DNA of 64,000 bases from NCBI RefSeq assembly GCF_000344615.1, contig NZ_KB467824.1:3228326-3292325 (forward strand). Direction: 5' to 3'. The notes under the pieces were generated by a model that saw nothing but the letters and a program-made list of their open reading frames with translations, was not told the DNA's origin and ran no database searches. The first letter of the stretch is position 1; each line of letters starts with the position of its first letter. This DNA is from Janthinobacterium sp. CG3. Lineage in GTDB: Bacteria > Pseudomonadota > Gammaproteobacteria > Burkholderiales > Burkholderiaceae_D. This document shows, piece after piece, positions 60,499 to 64,000 of this stretch. Both the position numbers and the translations under genes were made by a program.

Positions 60499-61825
60499 GA
60501 GAGGCTGGCCGCTCAGTGAGTTGGGGATGGAGGCGTTCAACGCATCCCGCCCTTTTTCGTTCAAGTCACACCCAGATGTGATTTTTGTCAATACTGGCGA
60601 TGTCTTGATGGGGAAATTCCTGCACTGCAAAGTTTCCGTAGGGGCGGATTTGCCGGGCCAAGCAAAAAAATCATTAAAGCAGAATGACATACTAATAACA
60701 GAAATTCGCCCTGGCAATAGTAGGTATGCGTTCGTAGATTTTCCAGCGGAAAAATACGTCGTCTCAACAAAATTCATGGTCATAGAAACATTTGGCCGAC
60801 TTACGCCACGTTTCCTCTATCATGTCCTAACTAGTCAATCTGCACTGGGTGAATTTCAGCGCATAGCTGAATCGCGATCTGGAACCTTCCCCCAGATCAC
60901 TTTCGATTCAATTGACCGCTTCCCTGTACCTGTACCCCCAGTTGACGCGCAGGAAAAGCTGGCGCATTTTTTTGACAGGCTAGACGAACGCATCTCCCTT
61001 CTGCGCGAGACCAACGCAACCCTCGAAGCCATCGCCCAAGCCCTGTTCAAGTCGTGGTTCGTGGACTTCGATCCCGTGTACGCCAAGCTGGATGGGCGCA
61101 TGCCCGAGGGCATGGATGAGGCAACGGCGGCGCTGTTCCCTGATACATTTGATGAGTCGGAGATGGGTGTGCAACCGAAGGGGTGGCAGGTAACGACGCT
61201 TGGTACAATTTGCAAGGAAAGCGGCGGGACTATTCAGACTGGGCCATTCGGCAGCCAGCTTCACGCTTCTGATTACCTGGATATCGGCGTGCCGGTAGTG
61301 ATGCCGCAAGACTTGGCCGGGCGTCGTGTCCGGGTCGAGAAAATTGCGCGGATCGGTGACGATGATGTCCGTCGCTTGTCCCGGCACTGGCTACGCACTG
61401 GCGATATTGTGTTTAGCCGCCGTGGCGATGTTGGACGCCACGCGCTGGTCGGCGTCCGAGAATCAGGGTGGTTGTGCGGAACAGGATGCCTGCTAGTGAG
61501 GCCAGGCCAATCATGGCCTTCCGCAACTTACTTGTCCCTTGCGCTCGATCGTGCCGACGCCAAAGAGTGGTTACTTCGGCATGCCGTCGGTGCAACGATG
61601 CCAAACCTGAATACTGGTATCCTGGGCGCAGTCTCAATCATGCGCCCCGATGACTTCGTCCTACAGGCCTTCGACGACATCGTGCGCAAGCTCGATGAAC
61701 GTATCAGCCATGGACACGCGAATATCCGCACGCTAGTAGAACTGCGCGACACGCTGTTACCTCATCTAATTTCAGGCCGGTTGCGCCTCCCAGATACAGC
61801 TGAAGCCTTGCAGGAGGCCGCCTGA
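60488..61825 (+). CDS. hsdS: Type I restriction-modification specificity subunit
   Basis: This 445-residue protein has two target-recognition domains separated and followed by conserved coiled coils. The first conserved region reads PPVDAQEKLAHFFDRLDERI, SLLRETNATLEAIAQALF and KSWFVDFDPV; the second ends LDERISHGHANIRTLVELRD, TLLPHLISGRLRL. TRD1 (residues about 1-150) is encoded by noticeably more AT-rich DNA than the rest, a sign of domain exchange. The start overlaps hsdM by 11 bases, and the stop shares one base with the fic start (TGATG). Confidence 0.93.
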   Translation: MSYERGWPLSELGMEAFNASRPFSFKSHPDVIFVNTGDVLMGKFLHCKVSVGADLPGQAKKSLKQNDILITEIRPGNSRYAFVDFPAEKYVVSTKFMVIETFGRLTPRFLYHVLTSQSALGEFQRIAESRSGTFPQITFDSIDRFPVPVPPVDAQEKLAHFFDRLDERISLLRETNATLEAIAQALFKSWFVDFDPVYAKLDGRMPEGMDEATAALFPDTFDESEMGVQPKGWQVTTLGTICKESGGTIQTGPFGSQLHASDYLDIGVPVVMPQDLAGRRVRVEKIARIGDDDVRRLSRHWLRTGDIVFSRRGDVGRHALVGVRESGWLCGTGCLLVRPGQSWPSATYLSLALDRADAKEWLLRHAVGATMPNLNTGILGAVSIMRPDDFVLQAFDDIVRKLDERISHGHANIRTLVELRDTLLPHLISGRLRLPDTAEALQEAA

Positions 61826-62901
61826 TGGCCTTTGATCGGAACCAACCCTACAACGATCTGCCGCTGTTGCCGCCGCCTCACGACCTGGAAAGTAAGGCCG
61901 TACTAAAGCAGGCGATTGGTGCCAACCGGGCGCTGGCCAACCTGCGTGGTTTGGCCGGCCAGATCCCGAATCAGAGCATGCTGATTAGCAGCATTACCCT
62001 CCAGGAAGCGAGGCTGTCGTCCGAGATCGAGAACATCGTCACGACCAACGACGAGCTGTACCGTGCTGACGCCGATGCGGATGGCAAGACCGACCCGCAC
62101 ACCAAGGAAGTGCTGCGCTACCGGCAGGCGCTGCAGCATGGATTTTCTGCCCTCCACGAGCGACCCTTGACGACCAATCTCTTTGTCGAGATCGCGCAAT
62201 TGATCAAGCAGTCCGAGATCGGAATCCGTGCGATACCTGGCACGGCGCTGAAAAATGAGACAGGCGATGTCGTGTACACGCCGCCCGTCGGCGACAAGGT
62301 GATCCGCGACAAGCTGTCCAATCTTGAACTCTTTATTCATGCCGATGACGGCGTTGATCCGCTTGTCAAGATGGCGGTGATGCACTACCAGTTCGAAGCG
62401 ATTCACCCTTTCCCAGACGGCAATGGCCGGACCGGCCGCATCCTGAACTTGCTTTACTTGGTGCAGGCGGGGCTGATGGACATCCCTGTGCTTTTCTTAT
62501 CCCGTTACATTATCGCCAACAAACGCGACTACTATCTGGGCTTGCAGAAGGTGACGGAGCAGCAGGACTGGGAGAACTGGGTGTTGTTCATGCTGCGCGC
62601 CGTGGAGAGCACGGCGCAGCAGACCTTTGAGCAAGTGAAACGGATTCTCAAGCTCATGGAGGACGTCCGCGAGAAGGTGCAGCGCGAGGCGCCGGGGATC
62701 TACAGCAAAGACCTGATTGAGGTGATCTTCCGGCACCCGTATACCAAAATCCAATTTTTGGTCGATGCGAATATTGCCAAGCGCCAGACATCATCGGGTT
62801 ACCTGCAAACGCTGGCGGCGCTTGAGGTGCTGCGCGCGCAACAGATCGGACGCGAGAAATACTTCATCAACGATGCACTACTCGCGGAGTTGGCGCGATA
62901 G
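61825..62901 (+). CDS. fic: Fic family protein inside the hsd operon
   Basis: This 358-residue protein has a Fic_N-type N-terminal domain, a Fic core with HPFPDGNGRTGR (His194 to Arg205) that is intact, and a C-terminal winged-helix region. Fic enzymes usually transfer AMP to a hydroxyl on a target protein. An inhibitory helix motif (S/T-x-x-x-E-G/N) appears at Ser65 to Asn70 (SSEIEN), so activity is probably self-restrained (class II). The ATG shares one base with the hsdS stop, indicating translational coupling. The target is unknown; Fic genes within hsd loci are known elsewhere. Confidence 0.92.
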   Translation: MAFDRNQPYNDLPLLPPPHDLESKAVLKQAIGANRALANLRGLAGQIPNQSMLISSITLQEARLSSEIENIVTTNDELYRADADADGKTDPHTKEVLRYRQALQHGFSALHERPLTTNLFVEIAQLIKQSEIGIRAIPGTALKNETGDVVYTPPVGDKVIRDKLSNLELFIHADDGVDPLVKMAVMHYQFEAIHPFPDGNGRTGRILNLLYLVQAGLMDIPVLFLSRYIIANKRDYYLGLQKVTEQQDWENWVLFMLRAVESTAQQTFEQVKRILKLMEDVREKVQREAPGIYSKDLIEVIFRHPYTKIQFLVDANIAKRQTSSGYLQTLAALEVLRAQQIGREKYFINDALLAELAR

Positions 62902-62917
62902 CAACAGGTTGATTCGC

Positions 62918-62948
62918 TCGACACGTCTGACGAACATGTCGATTTTTT
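62918..62948 (+). terminator. Terminator-like hairpin after fic
   Basis: TCGACA at 62918-62923 and TGTCGA at 62937-62942 pair (extendable to nine positions with one mismatch), followed by six T. It separates fic from hsdR, so hsdR may have its own promoter or depend on partial readthrough. Confidence 0.6.
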
Positions 62949-62976
62949 CGAGTTTTTTAAACATATTCGATAAACG

Positions 62977-62993
62977 TGTCGATCAGATCGACA
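62977..62993. promoter_or_regulatory. Palindrome upstream of hsdR
   Basis: TGTCGAT-CAG-ATCGACA, a perfect 7+7 inverted repeat 16 bases before the hsdR ATG. The half-site TGTCGAT also occurs in the preceding hairpin at 62937-62943, so it may be an operator or an RNA fold that hides the hsdR ribosome site. Confidence 0.45.
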
Positions 62994-63008
62994 GATCCGG
63001 GCCGCTTG

Positions 63009-64000
63009 ATGACTGAAGACCAACTCGAACACGAAACTCTGACCTGGCTGGTCGATAGTGGCTATGGCCACATCTACGGGCCTGACATTGCGGTCGACGG
63101 AAACGCGCCCGAGCGTGCCAACTACACGCAGGTAGTACTCGTCGAGCGCCTTCGTAGCGCAATTGCCAGGCTCAATCCTTCGGTCCCGCTGGCGGCCCGC
63201 GAGGACGCGTTACAGCAGGTCTTGAACCTCGATACGCCGGTGTTACTGTCGGCGAATCGGCTGTTCCACCGCCTGCTGGTCAACGGCGTGCCGGTCGAGT
63301 ACCAGCGCGACGGGGAGACTCGGGGCGACTTCGTCCGCCTGATCGACTTCGCCGACGTGGCGGCCAACGAGTGGCTGGCGATTAACCAGTTTTCGATCAA
63401 GGGTCCCAAGCACACGCGGCGCCCGGACATCATTCTCTTCATCAACGGTTTGCCGCTGGTGTTGCTGGAACTGAAGAACCCGGCCGACAAAAATGCCGAC
63501 ATTTGGAAGGCATACGACCAGATCGAGACGTACAAGGAGCAGATACCCGACGTATTCCAGTACAACGAGGTGCTGGTGATCGCCGATGGCAGCGAGGCGC
63601 GTATGGGCTCCCTGTCCAGCAATGCCGAGCGCTACATGGCCTGGCGTACCATCGACGGGGTAGCGCTCGACCCGCTGGGCCAGTTCAATGAGCTGGAGAC
63701 GCTGGTCCGTGGCGTGCTGGCTCCGGTCTACCTGCTGGACTTCCTCCGCTTCTTCGTGCTGTTTGAGGACGACGGCACGCTGATCAAGAAAATCGCCGGC
63801 TATCACCAGTTCCATGCCGTGCGTGCGGCGATTGCGCAGGTGGTCGCTGCATCTCGTCCTGGCGGCAGCCAGAAGGGCGGTGTGGTATGGCACACCCAAG
63901 GATCGGGCAAGAGCATCACCATGACCTGTTTCGCGGCGCGCGTGATGCGCGAGACGGCAATGGAGAACCCGACCATCGTCGTAATCACCGACCGCAACGA
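63009..64000 (+). CDS. hsdR: Type I restriction endonuclease subunit, N-terminal part
   Basis: The frame opens at ATG 63009 (MTEDQLEHETLTWLVDSGYG) and is still open at the window edge, so about 330 of the expected 1000 residues are seen. The nuclease domain has RRPDIILFINGLPLVLLELK, supplying the Asp and Glu-x-Lys of the PD-(D/E)xK fold. The helicase motor begins with HTQGSGKSITM, an intact Walker A, near residue 300. The DNA translocase region lies beyond the edge. It cuts unmethylated DNA as part of R2M2S. Confidence 0.93.
   Translation, partial: MTEDQLEHETLTWLVDSGYGHIYGPDIAVDGNAPERANYTQVVLVERLRSAIARLNPSVPLAAREDALQQVLNLDTPVLLSANRLFHRLLVNGVPVEYQRDGETRGDFVRLIDFADVAANEWLAINQFSIKGPKHTRRPDIILFINGLPLVLLELKNPADKNADIWKAYDQIETYKEQIPDVFQYNEVLVIADGSEARMGSLSSNAERYMAWRTIDGVALDPLGQFNELETLVRGVLAPVYLLDFLRFFVLFEDDGTLIKKIAGYHQFHAVRAAIAQVVAASRPGGSQKGGVVWHTQGSGKSITMTCFAARVMRETAMENPTIVVITDRN

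Overview
The window looks like a chromosomal segment of a high-GC betaproteobacterium, most likely Oxalobacteraceae (Massilia, Duganella or Janthinobacterium type). This is an inference from gene content: a DnaE of about 1180 residues, two chemoreceptors ending in W-x-x-F tethers, a LacI regulator divergent from malic enzyme, and a large O-antigen cluster. No rRNA gene, complete tRNA gene or CRISPR array was found.

Positions 1-42266 are backbone. The left edge holds the end of a BTAD-type regulator, a DUF2235 lipase-like membrane protein, and a bd-type oxidase subunit I (cydA) coupled to a small one-helix protein but with no cydB in view. A LacI-family repressor and a malic enzyme diverge across two operator-like palindromes. 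A chemoreceptor and a diguanylate cyclase follow. Positions 10847-15949 form a plus-strand lipopolysaccharide module: O-antigen ligase, MsbA flippase, and glycosyltransferases of families 9 and 8. dnaE and trhO separate it from a minus-strand surface polysaccharide operon (35021 down to 21170). Read 5' to 3', that operon is phosphomannomutase/phosphoglucomutase, Wzx, Wzy, hexapeptide acyltransferase, four glycosyltransferases, NAD-dependent epimerase/reductase, PglC-sized initiating transferase, WbpM-like dehydratase and Wzz. This is a nearly complete Wzx/Wzy-dependent pathway whose product could be ligated by the WaaL-like protein. After it come an RNA helicase, a second chemoreceptor and small housekeeping genes.

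From about 42799 to beyond the right edge lies an integrated genomic island. Its left junction is the 3' half of a CAU-anticodon tRNA, still followed by its own terminator. Next comes a tyrosine recombinase whose promoter overlaps short direct repeats. Base composition drops visibly and gene density falls. The island carries a primase-polymerase/ATPase replication gene with a small HTH partner, a gene-poor AT-rich stretch, a DUF3892 protein, a stand-alone HsdR_N-type nuclease, two different IS3-family elements (one apparently truncating a zinc-ribbon gene), and an operon of unknown genes divergent from an XRE repressor with two matching operators. It ends in a type I restriction-modification operon ordered hsdM-hsdS-fic-hsdR, with hsdR cut by the window end. 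The intact tRNA and right attachment site should lie to the right of position 64000.

The most distinctive parts are the fic gene translationally coupled inside the hsd operon, the satellite-like int/HTH/prim-pol module with an unusual Walker A, the orphaned tRNA 3' end with its terminator, the divergent XRE-controlled operon, and the cydA without cydB.
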